A stretch of 64,000 bases of DNA from Acetivibrio alkalicellulosi. GTDB lineage: Bacteria; Bacillota; Clostridia; Acetivibrionales; Acetivibrionaceae. The position numbers and the translations under genes were made by a program. The notes beneath the pieces were generated by a model. That model did no database searches and was not told the origin of the DNA. It saw only the letters and a list, made by a program, of their open reading frames with translations. Within the stretch, counting starts at the first letter, position 1; each line of letters begins with the position of its first letter. The stretch is taken from contig VLTH01000003.1 of assembly GCA_008125075.1 (NCBI GenBank), positions 69,199 to 133,198 of the forward strand, written 5' to 3'. This document shows positions 23,796 through 33,653 of the stretch, in pieces.

Positions 23796-26219
23796 GTGCT
23801 CAATACTAATTTAGGTCAAGCTATAAATTTAGATATGAGTGGAATATTTTTTTCAATTATTGATAAATTTGATCATCCAATTATTATTTTAGATGCTAAA
23901 TGTATGATTTTATATGCCAATCAAATTTTTATAGAAACAATAGGTTTTTGTTCCGAAGATTTAATGGGTTTGTCTTTTTTTAACTTAGTTAAACAAGAAG
24001 AAATTAAAGATATACGACAGACTTTTGAAAACTGTATAAAATATAATTCATCAGGATTTAACTTACAACACAAAATAATTAATGGCAAAGAAGGTTTTGA
24101 ATCATTTAAAACAAACGTTGTTCTTCAAAAAAATGAGAGTAATCAATCTATTTTGATTTTGCATCTTCAACCCATAAAAGAGTTCATAGAATTTATAGAA
24201 GAAAATAAAAAGAAAGAACTTTGCTACGAAGTACTAGCTGAACAAGTAAGCGATTCTTTTTTAGCTCACGATTTTGAGGGAAGATTCTTAGTGGTAAATG
24301 AACAGGCTTGCAAAAGCCTTAGGTATTCTAAAGAAGAGCTTTTAAACATGTCTGTAACTGACATTGAACTGGATTATGATTTAAAAAGTGCTCAAGCTGA
24401 GTGGTCAAAAGTAAAGCCCGGTGAAGGTTTTACATTGTATGGGCGCCAGATACGAAAAGATGGAACAATTTTTCCAGTAGAAATTCGATTTGGATGTTCT
24501 TATTGGAAAGGGGAAAAGATATTTTTAGCTATGTGCAGGGACATTACCGAGAGAAAAAAGGCAGAAACTGAGCTGAAAGAAAAAGAAGAGTTTAATAGAC
24601 TTGTTATGGACAATCTTCCTATTGGGATTGCAGTTAATTCAGTTTTTCCAACAGTTAATTTTGTTTATATGAATGACAAATTTCCGCATATTTATAGAGT
24701 TCAAAGAGAACAACTTGAAGAACCAGGTTCTTTTTGGGAAGTTGTTTGTGAAGATGCTGATTTTCGAAGTTATATCAAAAAGAGAGTTCTTGATGATATT
24801 GCAAGTGGAGAGGTTGGACGGATGATGTGGGAAAATATACCTATTGTTCGAGGTGGAGAAACTAGATATATTTCAGCCTATAATATCCCTATACCGGGTA
24901 AAGATTTACTAATTTCAACAGTTATTGATGTAACAGATCGTGTGGTTGCAGAACAAATACTACAACAAAATGCTGGTCGTCTTCAAATGCTACATGAAAT
25001 TGATCAGGCAATTTTAAAAGGTTTTACGCAGTTAGAAGACATAGGAGAGTTGGCCATTAAACATATATCTAAATTAATTGAATTAAACCAAGCCAGCGTG
25101 GCTATTTTTGATTTTAATTGCAAAGATCTCCATGTAATAAGTGAAATAAATGGTGTTAAATCTAATACAGTATTTATGATTTCAAAAGCTGATTATAAAA
25201 GATTATCCATACTTAAGGATGAAATGATTTTAAAAAATGATGAGGTATTTCAAAAGCTTCCTTCAATTATAATTGATATATGCGATTTAAAGGAAGGGTT
25301 TTCTTATATATATTTGCCTCTTCTAGCATCAGATAAGCTAATTGGCATTATTAATGTAGGATTTAGCAATGAAAAAGATTTAGAAGATCAAAAGATTCAG
25401 ATTATAAAAGAGATTGCTACGCAAATAACTCTTGCTGTTGAGCAAACTCATTTGAGAAGAGAAATGGAACTTCATGCAGTAAAGCTTGAAGAGAGAGTTA
25501 GAGAACGTACATTTCAACTTGAATCAGCAAATAAAGAACTAGAAGCATTTTCATATTCTGTATCCCATGACCTACGGGCACCCCTTCGAGCTGTAAATGG
25601 ATATGTACAAATTTTAATTGAAGATTATGAATCAATTCTTGATGATGAGGGAAAACGAATATGTTCTGTTATTAGTAGCAGTGCAAAACAGATGGGACAA
25701 CTAATAGATGATTTATTATCTTTTTCGAGAATTGGAAGAACTAATTTAGAGCCTTCAATTGTAAATATGGAACAAATGGCAAAGTCAATATATTACGAAT
25801 TGACATCTGAAAATAATCGAAATAACATTTCTTTTAATGTAGAAAATCTTCCCGATGCATTTGTAGATACTATGCTAATTCGTCAAGTATGGATTAATTT
25901 AATAAGTAATGCAATTAAATTTTCATCTAAAAGAGAAAGTACAGTAATTAATATTAGTGGAATGCAACAGGGAGATGAGATTATTTACTCAGTGAAAGAT
26001 AATGGGGCAGGATTTAACATGAAATATGTAGAGAAAATGTTTGGAGTATTTCAAAGACTTCACAGTGTTAAAGAATTTGAAGGTACAGGGGTGGGGCTTG
26101 CCATAGTGCAGCGTATTATAAATCGTCATGGGGGAAGAGTATGGGCAGAAGGAATAGAAGATGAGGGAGCAACTTTTTATTTTAGTTTAAGATGCCGAGA
26201 GGAGAATAGCTATGAATGA
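23796..26219 (+). CDS. Cytosolic PAS/GAF sensor histidine kinase
   Basis: About 807 residues with no membrane helix. Three PAS-like domains (about 15-130, 140-260 and 265-390), a GAF-like domain (about 400-560), a HisKA domain with His591 in SYSVSHDLRAPLRAV, and HATPase motifs NLISNAIKF, VKDNGAGF and GTGVGLAIV. The kinase half resembles cyanobacterial phytochrome-type kinases, which partner Rcp1-like single receivers; such a receiver gene overlaps its 3' end by 8 bases. The start is the GTG at 23796 after GGGGGT; ATG 23781 has no ribosome site. The ligand is unknown; PAS/GAF suggests redox or a small molecule. Confidence 0.88.
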   Translation: MLNTNLGQAINLDMSGIFFSIIDKFDHPIIILDAKCMILYANQIFIETIGFCSEDLMGLSFFNLVKQEEIKDIRQTFENCIKYNSSGFNLQHKIINGKEGFESFKTNVVLQKNESNQSILILHLQPIKEFIEFIEENKKKELCYEVLAEQVSDSFLAHDFEGRFLVVNEQACKSLRYSKEELLNMSVTDIELDYDLKSAQAEWSKVKPGEGFTLYGRQIRKDGTIFPVEIRFGCSYWKGEKIFLAMCRDITERKKAETELKEKEEFNRLVMDNLPIGIAVNSVFPTVNFVYMNDKFPHIYRVQREQLEEPGSFWEVVCEDADFRSYIKKRVLDDIASGEVGRMMWENIPIVRGGETRYISAYNIPIPGKDLLISTVIDVTDRVVAEQILQQNAGRLQMLHEIDQAILKGFTQLEDIGELAIKHISKLIELNQASVAIFDFNCKDLHVISEINGVKSNTVFMISKADYKRLSILKDEMILKNDEVFQKLPSIIIDICDLKEGFSYIYLPLLASDKLIGIINVGFSNEKDLEDQKIQIIKEIATQITLAVEQTHLRREMELHAVKLEERVRERTFQLESANKELEAFSYSVSHDLRAPLRAVNGYVQILIEDYESILDDEGKRICSVISSSAKQMGQLIDDLLSFSRIGRTNLEPSIVNMEQMAKSIYYELTSENNRNNISFNVENLPDAFVDTMLIRQVWINLISNAIKFSSKRESTVINISGMQQGDEIIYSVKDNGAGFNMKYVEKMFGVFQRLHSVKEFEGTGVGLAIVQRIINRHGGRVWAEGIEDEGATFYFSLRCREENSYE

Positions 26220-26652
26220 TTATGAGGTCATTGATATTTTGTTAGTTGAAGACAATCCTCAAGATGTTGAATTGACTTTAAGAGCACTAAAAAAACGTAA
26301 TGTACTTAATCCTGTACATGTGGCTGAAGATGGAGCACAAGCATTAGATTTTATTTTCTGTAAAGGTGCGTATTCAAGTAGAGACTTTAAGAATATGCCA
26401 AAGGTTATTTTTCTGGATTTAAAATTACCTAAAGTAAGTGGACTTGAGGTATTAAAAGCTATAAAATCCAATGAGCATACTCGTAAAATACCTGTAGTTG
26501 TTGTAACATCATCAAAGGAAGACCCAGATATAAAAGCTGCGTATGAATTAGGAGCTAATAGCTATGTTGTAAAACCCGTAGAATTTGATGAATTTGTAGA
26601 AACAATGAAAAGCTTAGATTATTACTGGCTGATTGTAAACCAGAAGCTATAA
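26212..26652 (+). CDS. Single-domain response regulator (Rcp1-like)
   Basis: 146 residues, receiver only. LLVEDNPQDVELTLRALKK at the N-terminus, acceptor Asp in VIFLDLKLPKVSG, Thr in VVVTSSKED and Lys in YVVKPVEFDEF. The long insert before the acceptor (DFIFCKGAYSSRDF) is typical of the Rcp1 group. It starts inside the end of the kinase gene, so it is translationally coupled. It probably relays phosphate from the kinase, possibly onward to the c-di-GMP enzyme encoded next. Confidence 0.9.
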   Translation: MNDYEVIDILLVEDNPQDVELTLRALKKRNVLNPVHVAEDGAQALDFIFCKGAYSSRDFKNMPKVIFLDLKLPKVSGLEVLKAIKSNEHTRKIPVVVVTSSKEDPDIKAAYELGANSYVVKPVEFDEFVETMKSLDYYWLIVNQKL

Positions 26653-26679
26653 TTATTAAAGAAAAATAGAGGTGTTGTA

Positions 26680-28881
26680 ATGGATAATACAATGCGCGTT
26701 TTAATAGTAGAGGATCTATCTACAGATGCTTTGCTTATTAAAAGAGAGGTAAAAAAGGTTTTATCCCAGTGTGAATTTTTTTGTGTAGAAACAAAAAAAG
26801 ATTTTTTGGAAGCACTTAATGATTTTAAGCCAGATATAATACTTTCGGACTTCAGACTTCCAAGTTTTGATGGATTAACTGCATTAAAACTTGCAAAAGA
26901 TAATGCATTAGAAGTTCCCATTATTATTGTAACAGGATCAATGGACGAAGATACTGCTGTAGACTGCATGAAAGCAGGGGCGTGGGATTATGTCATTAAA
27001 GAGCATTTAAAACGTCTTGGACCAGCTATTTTAAGTTCACTAGAGTTAAAAGAATTACGTGTTGAGAGAAAAAAAGCTGAAGAGGAGAGAGAAAGCTTAT
27101 TACAACTTAACCAAGCAATGTTTAATGATCATGATGCAGCAATGCTTATTATAGATCCAATAAGTGGTGAATTTTTAGATGTAAATCCAGCAGCTACCAA
27201 GTTTTATGGCTATACAAAGGAAGAATTTCTTGAATTGGATATTGGAGATATTAATGTGTTAGAGGAGGAAGAAATTCAGCAGAGAATGATGTGGGTACTT
27301 GAAAACAAGCAAAAGAGATATACTTTTCACCATAAGTTGAAAAATGGTGAAATAAGATTGGTGGATGTTTATTCTTGTCCAATTGTCCATCAAGGAGTAA
27401 ATAAACTATACTCAATTGTATTTGATGTGACAGACAGGGAGAAATTTAAAGAAGAATTATTTCAGGAAAAGGAATATTTAAATAGTTTAATACAGTATGC
27501 AAATGCACCTATAATAACATGGACACCCGACTTTAAAATATCCGAGTTTAATAGAGCAGCTGAAAAGTTAACAGGGAGAAAGTGGATTGATGTTATGGGG
27601 CAACATATTGGAAATTTGTTTCCTGAGAAAAATAGAGAAGATATTATGAAGAGTATAGAGAAAGTAAAAGAAGGTGAGTGCTGGCAAAATGAAGAAATAC
27701 CAATTCTAAATCTATCAGGGGAAAACAAATTAGTATTGTGGAATTCATCAAATATAAAAAATGCTAATGGTGAATATGTTGCTACCATTGCTCAGGGTAC
27801 AGACATAACAAAGCGTAAGGAAGCTGAAGAAAAATTTATGTATCTTAGTTATCATGACTATGTTACAGAAGTATATAACAGAAGATTTTTTGAAGAAGAA
27901 TTAAGACGACTTGACACTAAAAGAAACTATCCACTAACTATAATTATGGGTGATGTAAATGGTTTAAAACTTATAAATGATTCTTTTGGACATGAAACAG
28001 GCGACCAATTGCTTAAAAAAGCAGCCGAAGTAATGAAAGCAGGATGCCGTTCTGATGATATAATAGCAAGAACTGGAGGGGATGAATTTGCAATTATACT
28101 TCCAAATACACAAGAACAAGAGGCAGAGGAAATAATAAAAAGAATTAAAGAACAGGCTTTTAAAGTAAAGCTTAATAACGTGCAATTATCTATATCTTTT
28201 GGTTATGCAACAAAGTATAATAACAGTGTGAAGAGACAGGAAATATTGGCAGCAGCAGAAAACTATATGTATAAGCGTAAAATGTATGAAAGTGCAAGTA
28301 TGAGAAATAAAACAATTGATGTAATTATGAATGCTCTTTTTGAAAAGAGTGAAAGAGAAATGCTTCATTCCAAAAGAGTAAGTGCTATTAGTGGGGCTAT
28401 TGCCATGCAGTTTGGTTTTAGTGAGGATGAAATAAATAAAATAAAAATGTCAGGGCTTCTTCACGACATAGGTAAAATTGGAATAGATGAAAAAATACTT
28501 AATAAAGAAGGAAAATTAGACGAACAAGAATGGATTGAAATAAAAAAACATCCTGAGGCTGGATGGAGAATTCTTTCTTCTGTAGACGAGTTTTCAGACC
28601 TTGCAAAGCATGTTTTATATCATCATGAGAGTTGGAATGGAAAAGGATATCCAGAAGGGTTAAAAGGTGAAGAAATACCAATAGAATCTAGAATTATTTC
28701 ACTTGCAGATGCATTTGATGCAATGACAAAAGACCGTACTTACAGAAAGGCAATGAGTAATGAAGAAGCTATTTGTGAATTAAAGAGAAATAAGGGAACT
28801 CAATTTGATCCTAATATTGTAGATATTTTTGTAAGTATGCTTAACAAAAACGGAGCAAACTTTTATAAGGAGCCTTGTTGA
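26680..28881 (+). CDS. Response regulator with PAS-PAS-GGDEF-HD-GYP (c-di-GMP turnover)
   Basis: 733 residues. Receiver (about 1-120; acceptor Asp in IILSDFRLPSFDG), two PAS domains (about 140-250 and 260-385), a GGDEF domain (about 390-545) with intact active-site GGDEF in ARTGGDEFAIILP, and an HD-GYP domain (about 550-725) with LLHDIGKIG and HHESWNGKGYP. Both c-di-GMP synthesis and hydrolysis motifs are intact, so it may switch activity by phosphorylation and PAS signals. It lies 28 bases after the receiver gene in one operon. I saw no c-di-GMP riboswitch in the window. Confidence 0.92.
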   Translation: MDNTMRVLIVEDLSTDALLIKREVKKVLSQCEFFCVETKKDFLEALNDFKPDIILSDFRLPSFDGLTALKLAKDNALEVPIIIVTGSMDEDTAVDCMKAGAWDYVIKEHLKRLGPAILSSLELKELRVERKKAEEERESLLQLNQAMFNDHDAAMLIIDPISGEFLDVNPAATKFYGYTKEEFLELDIGDINVLEEEEIQQRMMWVLENKQKRYTFHHKLKNGEIRLVDVYSCPIVHQGVNKLYSIVFDVTDREKFKEELFQEKEYLNSLIQYANAPIITWTPDFKISEFNRAAEKLTGRKWIDVMGQHIGNLFPEKNREDIMKSIEKVKEGECWQNEEIPILNLSGENKLVLWNSSNIKNANGEYVATIAQGTDITKRKEAEEKFMYLSYHDYVTEVYNRRFFEEELRRLDTKRNYPLTIIMGDVNGLKLINDSFGHETGDQLLKKAAEVMKAGCRSDDIIARTGGDEFAIILPNTQEQEAEEIIKRIKEQAFKVKLNNVQLSISFGYATKYNNSVKRQEILAAAENYMYKRKMYESASMRNKTIDVIMNALFEKSEREMLHSKRVSAISGAIAMQFGFSEDEINKIKMSGLLHDIGKIGIDEKILNKEGKLDEQEWIEIKKHPEAGWRILSSVDEFSDLAKHVLYHHESWNGKGYPEGLKGEEIPIESRIISLADAFDAMTKDRTYRKAMSNEEAICELKRNKGTQFDPNIVDIFVSMLNKNGANFYKEPC

Positions 28882-28960
28882 ATTTATTTATGCAATACCT
28901 TTCTAGTGAAAAATATTTTATTAATTCTTAAGATTTATACAAATCCTATATGAAAGTTTA

Positions 28961-29015
28961 CAAAACTTCTTACAAGCTAGAGATAATCTAGATTTTATGG
29001 ACAGAAGAAGTTTTG
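28961..29015 (+). terminator. Long hairpin after the c-di-GMP gene
   Basis: Arms CAAAACTTCTT (28961-28971) and AAGAAGTTTTG (29005-29015), with an inner CTAGAGATAATCTAG hairpin, followed by ATTTTCTG. Plausible terminator in the 366-base gap before pstS. Confidence 0.55.
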
Positions 29016-29137
29016 ATTTTCTGTGCAAAAAATCAGTGTAAAATAATTTAAAAAGCAGAATGTAGTAAAATATAAATATTTTCTACACTGACGTCTGTTT
29101 TCTAAATTGTTACAGGTTTATAGAAATATCATAAGTA

Positions 29138-29176
29138 TTTAACATAGATTTAACATAGATTTAACACTGTTTAACA
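29138..29176 (+). promoter_or_regulatory. Pho box: four TTTAACA direct repeats before pstS
   Basis: TTTAACA begins at 29138, 29149, 29160 and 29170 (spacings 11, 11, 10). This matches the TT(A/T)ACA direct repeats bound by PhoP/PhoB response regulators in Firmicutes. The regulator gene phoB lies 4.5 kb downstream. A similar array precedes the alkaline phosphatase gene. Confidence 0.85.
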
Positions 29177-29187
29177 CAATCATAATA

Positions 29188-29216
29188 TTGTCTTAACTTT
29201 CACCCTTTAATATATA
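29188..29216 (+). promoter_or_regulatory. Promoter of pstS
   Basis: TTGTCT, 17-base spacer, TATATA, directly after the Pho box and about 30 bases before the pstS start. Confidence 0.6.
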
Positions 29217-29247
29217 GTTTGTAACTATTAATTAAGGGGGCTATTAA

Positions 29248-30144
29248 ATGAGTAAATTAATTAGAAAATTATCATTAGCAGTAATAATATCAGTTGGGTT
29301 AGGGGTTGTTTTTACAGGTTGTGGAGGAAATAATGACACACCTTCAACTATAAGTGATCCTACAAGTAAACCAGCAGCAGAGAAAACTGAAGATGCAAAT
29401 CAGGAATCGTCACTTAGTGGAAGAATAAACATTGTTGGTTCGACTTCAGTTGCACCACTAGCACAAAAATTAGCAGATGATTTTACTGACATGGAAACTG
29501 GTGTGAGAATAAGTATACAGTCTTTAGGTTCTTCTGCTGGAGTTCAGGCAGCAAATGAGGGTAATGCAGATATTGGAATGTCATCAAGAGAGTTAAAAGA
29601 TGAAGAAAAGGAATGGGGAATGACAGAGCATTTTATTGCTGTAGATGGTATTGCTTTAGTTGTAAATCCTTCAAATTCAGTTTCAGAACTTACTGTTGAA
29701 CAAGTAACAAAAATTTATACAGGAGAAATTACAAACTGGAAAGATGTTGGAGGAGATGACAAAGATATAATAGTTGTAGTGCGTGAAGATGCCTCTGGTA
29801 CTAAAGCTGCATTTGATGAAATTTTAGATTTAAAAGATAAAGTTATAAGTGATGCTTTAGTTGCAGATAGTGGTGGAGCTGTAAGAGCTAATGTAAGTAG
29901 CACTAATGAAACAATAGGATATTTATCTTTGGGGTCTGTTAATGATGATGTAAAAGCTTTAAGTATAAATGGATCTAAGCCTTCAGAAGATACTATAAGA
30001 TCAGGAGAATATCCTATATCAAGAAGATTTTTATTTCTAACAAAAGGAGACATTAAGCCAGAATTACAAGCTTATATAGATTATATTTTTACATCAGCAG
30101 GAAAAGAGATTGTTTCAAAGGAAGGTTATGTCCCAGTGAACTAA
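29248..30144 (+). CDS. pstS: Phosphate ABC transporter substrate-binding lipoprotein PstS
   Basis: 298 residues. Lipobox FTGC gives a lipid-anchored Cys at about 26; a short Ser/Thr linker and the phosphate-binding protein fold follow, with family motifs IVGSTSVAPLA, SSAGVQAANEGNADIGMSSREL and VVREDASGTKAAF. It captures phosphate at the cell surface for PstCAB. First gene of the pst-pho cluster, behind four Pho-box repeats. A strong hairpin after it probably lowers read-through so that PstS is made in excess, as is common. Confidence 0.95.
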   Translation: MSKLIRKLSLAVIISVGLGVVFTGCGGNNDTPSTISDPTSKPAAEKTEDANQESSLSGRINIVGSTSVAPLAQKLADDFTDMETGVRISIQSLGSSAGVQAANEGNADIGMSSRELKDEEKEWGMTEHFIAVDGIALVVNPSNSVSELTVEQVTKIYTGEITNWKDVGGDDKDIIVVVREDASGTKAAFDEILDLKDKVISDALVADSGGAVRANVSSTNETIGYLSLGSVNDDVKALSINGSKPSEDTIRSGEYPISRRFLFLTKGDIKPELQAYIDYIFTSAGKEIVSKEGYVPVN

Positions 30145-30155
30145 GGAATGTCTGA

Positions 30156-30194
30156 AATATAACTTCCACTTTTCGTGTGGAAGTTATATTTTCA
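30156..30194 (+). terminator. Hairpin between pstS and pstC
   Basis: AATATAACTTCCAC pairs with GTGGAAGTTATATT (offset by one base) around a tiny loop, followed by TTT. Likely a partial terminator setting a high pstS to pstCAB ratio. Confidence 0.75.
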
Positions 30195-30281
30195 GCATAC
30201 CTAAGTATTAAACTATATTTTCAAGTTTGTAGTGTGGAGTATAACTTCACCTGCTAATTTGAATAATGATTAAAAATTACT

Positions 30282-31259
30282 ATGAGATGGTGTGTTGATT
30301 ATATGGTATCTAAAATATTAACTAGAATTACCAAAAGGCAAAAAATGCAATTAAATATTACTAAAGACATGTTAAATAAAAAAAACTTAAAAAAAATAGG
30401 GAAAAAGGTATTTGAAAAGATTGTAGAAAACATTTTTCTTTTATTTGCCTGTATTTCTGTTATATGTGTTGCTTTAATTATTTTTTATATATTTACAAAA
30501 GGTTCGCCGGCTATTTTTAAAATTGGATTGGGTCATTTTTTATTTGGAACTAAATGGGCTCCTACTCAAGGCATATATGGTATACTACCAATGATAGTTG
30601 GGTCAATATATGGAACAATCGGAGCAGTAATAGTAGGTACTACAATAGGTTTGTTTACAGCAATATTTATGGCAGAGATTTCACCACCATGGATGGTTAA
30701 AATCTTCAGACCAGCTATTCAACTCTTAGCAGGTATACCTTCTGTTATTTATGGTTTTTTTGGTTTGCTAGTAATAGTTCCAATAATCCATAAGTTTTAT
30801 GGAGGGGGAGGTAATAGTCTCTTGGCAGTAATCATTATTCTTTCAATTATGATTTTACCAACGCTTATAAGTATTTCAGAAATTTCATTAAGATCAGTAC
30901 CAAAAGAGTATAAAGAAGGATCACTAGCCCTTGGTGCCACACACATACAGACCATATTTAAAGTCATGATTCCAGCGGCAAAATCAGGAATACTAACCTC
31001 AATAGTTTTAGCAGCAGGCAGAGCCATGGGTGAAACTATGGCTGTTATACTTGTAGCAGGTAATTCTCCAATTATGCCTACATCATTAATTAGTCGTGTT
31101 AGGACTCTGACTGCAAATGTAGCTTTTGAAATGAGTTATGCCTCAGGTCTTCATAGGGAAGCACTTTTTGCAACAGGAGTAGTGTTGTTTATTTTTATCA
31201 TGATTTTAAATATAGTTTTAAATTTTATAATCAAAAAGGCAGGTGCATCAGTTAAATGA
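30282..31259 (+). CDS. pstC: Phosphate ABC transporter permease PstC
   Basis: Up to 325 residues with six membrane helices and the binding-protein-dependent permease loop (SLALGATHIQTIFKVMIPAAKSG). PstC motifs LAGIPSVIYGFFGL and GRAMGETMAVILVAGN are present. The start is uncertain: ATG 30282, ATG 30303 and ATG 30345 (the last after AAAAGG) are all possible, and the extra N-terminus is basic. Its last bases overlap pstA by ATGA. Confidence 0.93.
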   Translation: MRWCVDYMVSKILTRITKRQKMQLNITKDMLNKKNLKKIGKKVFEKIVENIFLLFACISVICVALIIFYIFTKGSPAIFKIGLGHFLFGTKWAPTQGIYGILPMIVGSIYGTIGAVIVGTTIGLFTAIFMAEISPPWMVKIFRPAIQLLAGIPSVIYGFFGLLVIVPIIHKFYGGGGNSLLAVIIILSIMILPTLISISEISLRSVPKEYKEGSLALGATHIQTIFKVMIPAAKSGILTSIVLAAGRAMGETMAVILVAGNSPIMPTSLISRVRTLTANVAFEMSYASGLHREALFATGVVLFIFIMILNIVLNFIIKKAGASVK

Positions 31260-32092
31260 GTACAAGAATAAAAGATAGGCTGTTATACATTATAATATGC
31301 GCCATTTCCTTTATAACACTAGGCATACTAGTTTGGATTATGGCGTATATAATAACGAAGGGACTTCCTTATATTAGTTGGGAGTTTTTAACAACTGATT
31401 ACAGGGGGGACAGAGAAGGAATACTTCCATCCATTGTTACAACTTTATATCTCATAATTATATCTCTGTCAATATCAACACCTATTGGAATTGGGACGGC
31501 AATTTATCTTGTTGAATACTCTAAACCAGGAAAAACTATAGATGTAATTAGATTTGCAATTGTAACACTTGCAGGAATACCTTCTATAATATATGGATTG
31601 TTTGGATATATGTTTTTTGTTATTGCCTTAAATTATGGTAACTCATTTCTAGCAGGTGGAATGACCATTAGTATTATGGTGTTGCCAACAATAATAAGGA
31701 CAACTGAAGAAGCACTTAAAGCAGTTCCCAAATCATTTAGAGAAGGAAGCCTTGCATTAGGAGCTACAAAACTTACTACTATAATAAAAATAGTATTACC
31801 TTCTGCTATACCTGGAATTTTGGCAGCTATAATTTTAAGTATTGGTCGAATTGTTGGTGAAACAGCAGTACTAATTTTTACATTAGGAACTGCTACGGGA
31901 TTTCCAACTAGTATTATGGATTCAGCAAGAACACTTTCAGTTCACTTATATATGCTTGCAAAAGAAGGGCTCTCCTTTGAACAGGCATTTGCTACAGCGA
32001 CAGTTTTACTTATTATTACTGCTTTTATAAATTTTATTTCTAGTAAGATAGCTTTAAATATAAAACGATTTGCCATGGGATCAAAAAATTAA
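31256..32092 (+). CDS. pstA: Phosphate ABC transporter permease PstA
   Basis: 278 residues with six helices. Motifs LAGIPSIIYGLFG, SLALGATKLTTIIKIVLPSAIPG and GRIVGETAVLIFTLGT place it as the second phosphate permease. It overlaps pstC by 4 bases (ATGA), showing translational coupling, and is followed by pstB after 21 bases. Confidence 0.94.
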   Translation: MSTRIKDRLLYIIICAISFITLGILVWIMAYIITKGLPYISWEFLTTDYRGDREGILPSIVTTLYLIIISLSISTPIGIGTAIYLVEYSKPGKTIDVIRFAIVTLAGIPSIIYGLFGYMFFVIALNYGNSFLAGGMTISIMVLPTIIRTTEEALKAVPKSFREGSLALGATKLTTIIKIVLPSAIPGILAAIILSIGRIVGETAVLIFTLGTATGFPTSIMDSARTLSVHLYMLAKEGLSFEQAFATATVLLIITAFINFISSKIALNIKRFAMGSKN

Positions 32093-32113
32093 ACCTAAAG
32101 AAAGGTTGGTAAC

Positions 32114-32875
32114 ATGAAATCTGATTTACAAAAAATACATACGCAAAATCTTGATTTATTTTATGGTGACACTCAAGCATTAAAAGATGTTTCTATTTCT
32201 CTAGAAGAAAAAAAAGTTACTGCTTTTATAGGACCATCTGGATGTGGAAAATCCACTTTTTTAAAAACTCTTAACCGTATGAATGACCTTGTGGATAATG
32301 TAAAAATTTCGGGGAAAGTATTTCTTGACAATTTGAATATTTATGAAAAATATGATATAGTTGAGCTTAGAAAAAGAGTTGGTATGGTTTTTCAAAAGCC
32401 AAACCCTTTTCCTATGTCAATATATGATAATATAGCATATGGACCAAGAGTTCATGGAATAAAGTCTAAATCAATACTAAATGAGATAGTTGAAAAAAGC
32501 CTTAAAAATGCAGCACTATGGGATGAAGTAAAAGACAGATTAAAGCAAAATGCATTAGGACTATCAGGAGGTCAACAGCAAAGACTTTGTATTGCAAGAG
32601 TCCTTGCAGTTGAGCCAGAAGTAGTTTTAATGGATGAGCCAACATCTGCGTTAGATCCATTGTCAACATTAAAAATAGAAGATTTAATCAATGAACTTAA
32701 AAAAAATTACACTATAATAATTGTTACACATAATATGCAGCAGGCAGGTCGTATCTCTGATAAAACAGCCTTTTTTCTCTTAGGTGAAATTGTAGAATAT
32801 GGATCTACAGATAAGATTTTTAGTGTACCAGAAGATAAAAGGACAGAAGACTATATTACAGGAAGATTTGGATAA
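32114..32875 (+). CDS. pstB: Phosphate ABC transporter ATPase PstB
   Basis: 253 residues. Walker [11 protein letters not shown]-loop [11 protein letters not shown] (the PstB-typical KPNPFP), signature LSGGQQQR, Walker [14 protein letters not shown] and switch His in [12 protein letters not shown]. It energises uptake by PstCA and, with PhoU, signals phosphate status to the PhoR kinase. Confidence 0.96.
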   Translation: MKSDLQKIHTQNLDLFYGDTQALKDVSISLEEKKVTAFIGPSGCGKSTFLKTLNRMNDLVDNVKISGKVFLDNLNIYEKYDIVELRKRVGMVFQKPNPFPMSIYDNIAYGPRVHGIKSKSILNEIVEKSLKNAALWDEVKDRLKQNALGLSGGQQQRLCIARVLAVEPEVVLMDEPTSALDPLSTLKIEDLINELKKNYTIIIVTHNMQQAGRISDKTAFFLLGEIVEYGSTDKIFSVPEDKRTEDYITGRFG

Positions 32876-32906
32876 TATTCCATAGTATAAAGGAGCATGA
32901 TTATAT

Positions 32907-33608
32907 ATGACAAGGAATTATTTTGAAAAAGAATTAGAGCAACTTCATATTGAAATGATAAAAATGGGAAGCTTGGTAGAAGAGTCAATAGAAAACACAA
33001 TTCAAGCTCTAAAAAAACAGGATATTGACCTAGCTTGGGATGTTTTTAAAAATGATGATGTTATTGACGAATATGAGCAAAGAATTGAAAAACATTGCCT
33101 TAATCTTATAGCAAGGCAGCAGCCTTTAGCAAATGATCTTAGGACAATTAGCACTGCGCTTAAAATAATAACCGACATGGAGCGTATAGGAGACCATTCT
33201 GCTGATATAGCTGAAATAACAATACGAATGGCTAATGAAAAATACATAAAACCATTAATTGATGTTCCTAAGATGGCTGACCTTGCAAAGCAAATGGTTA
33301 ACAGATCAATTGATGCATATATCAAACAGGATCTAGAACTAGCAAAAAAGGTATGCGCTAGTGATGATGAAGTAGATGATTTGTTTTTTAAAATAGTACT
33401 TGAACTAATAAATATTGTAAAAAGTGATGTTTCTGCTATTGAACAGGCCATTAATTTTATGTTTATAGCAAAATATCTTGAACGAATGGCAGATCATGCA
33501 ACTAACATTGCAGAATGGGTAGTTTATAATGTTACAGGAGAACATGAACATCTGACAAGATATTACCATAAGGACGACAGAATTAGGAATCCATTTATCG
33601 ACAAATAA
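32907..33608 (+). CDS. phoU: Phosphate signalling protein PhoU
   Basis: 233 residues, all helical, with the two PhoU repeats showing the metal-binding pattern DMERIGDHSADIAE and YLERMADHATNIAEW. It couples Pst transporter state to PhoR and keeps the Pho regulon off when phosphate is plentiful. Ribosome site AAGGAG with a slightly long spacer. Confidence 0.95.
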   Translation: MTRNYFEKELEQLHIEMIKMGSLVEESIENTIQALKKQDIDLAWDVFKNDDVIDEYEQRIEKHCLNLIARQQPLANDLRTISTALKIITDMERIGDHSADIAEITIRMANEKYIKPLIDVPKMADLAKQMVNRSIDAYIKQDLELAKKVCASDDEVDDLFFKIVLELINIVKSDVSAIEQAINFMFIAKYLERMADHATNIAEWVVYNVTGEHEHLTRYYHKDDRIRNPFIDK

Positions 33609-33653
33609 TAGGCAAGGTTTTTTATAAACTTCTGGACTAATTGGAGAAAAGAT

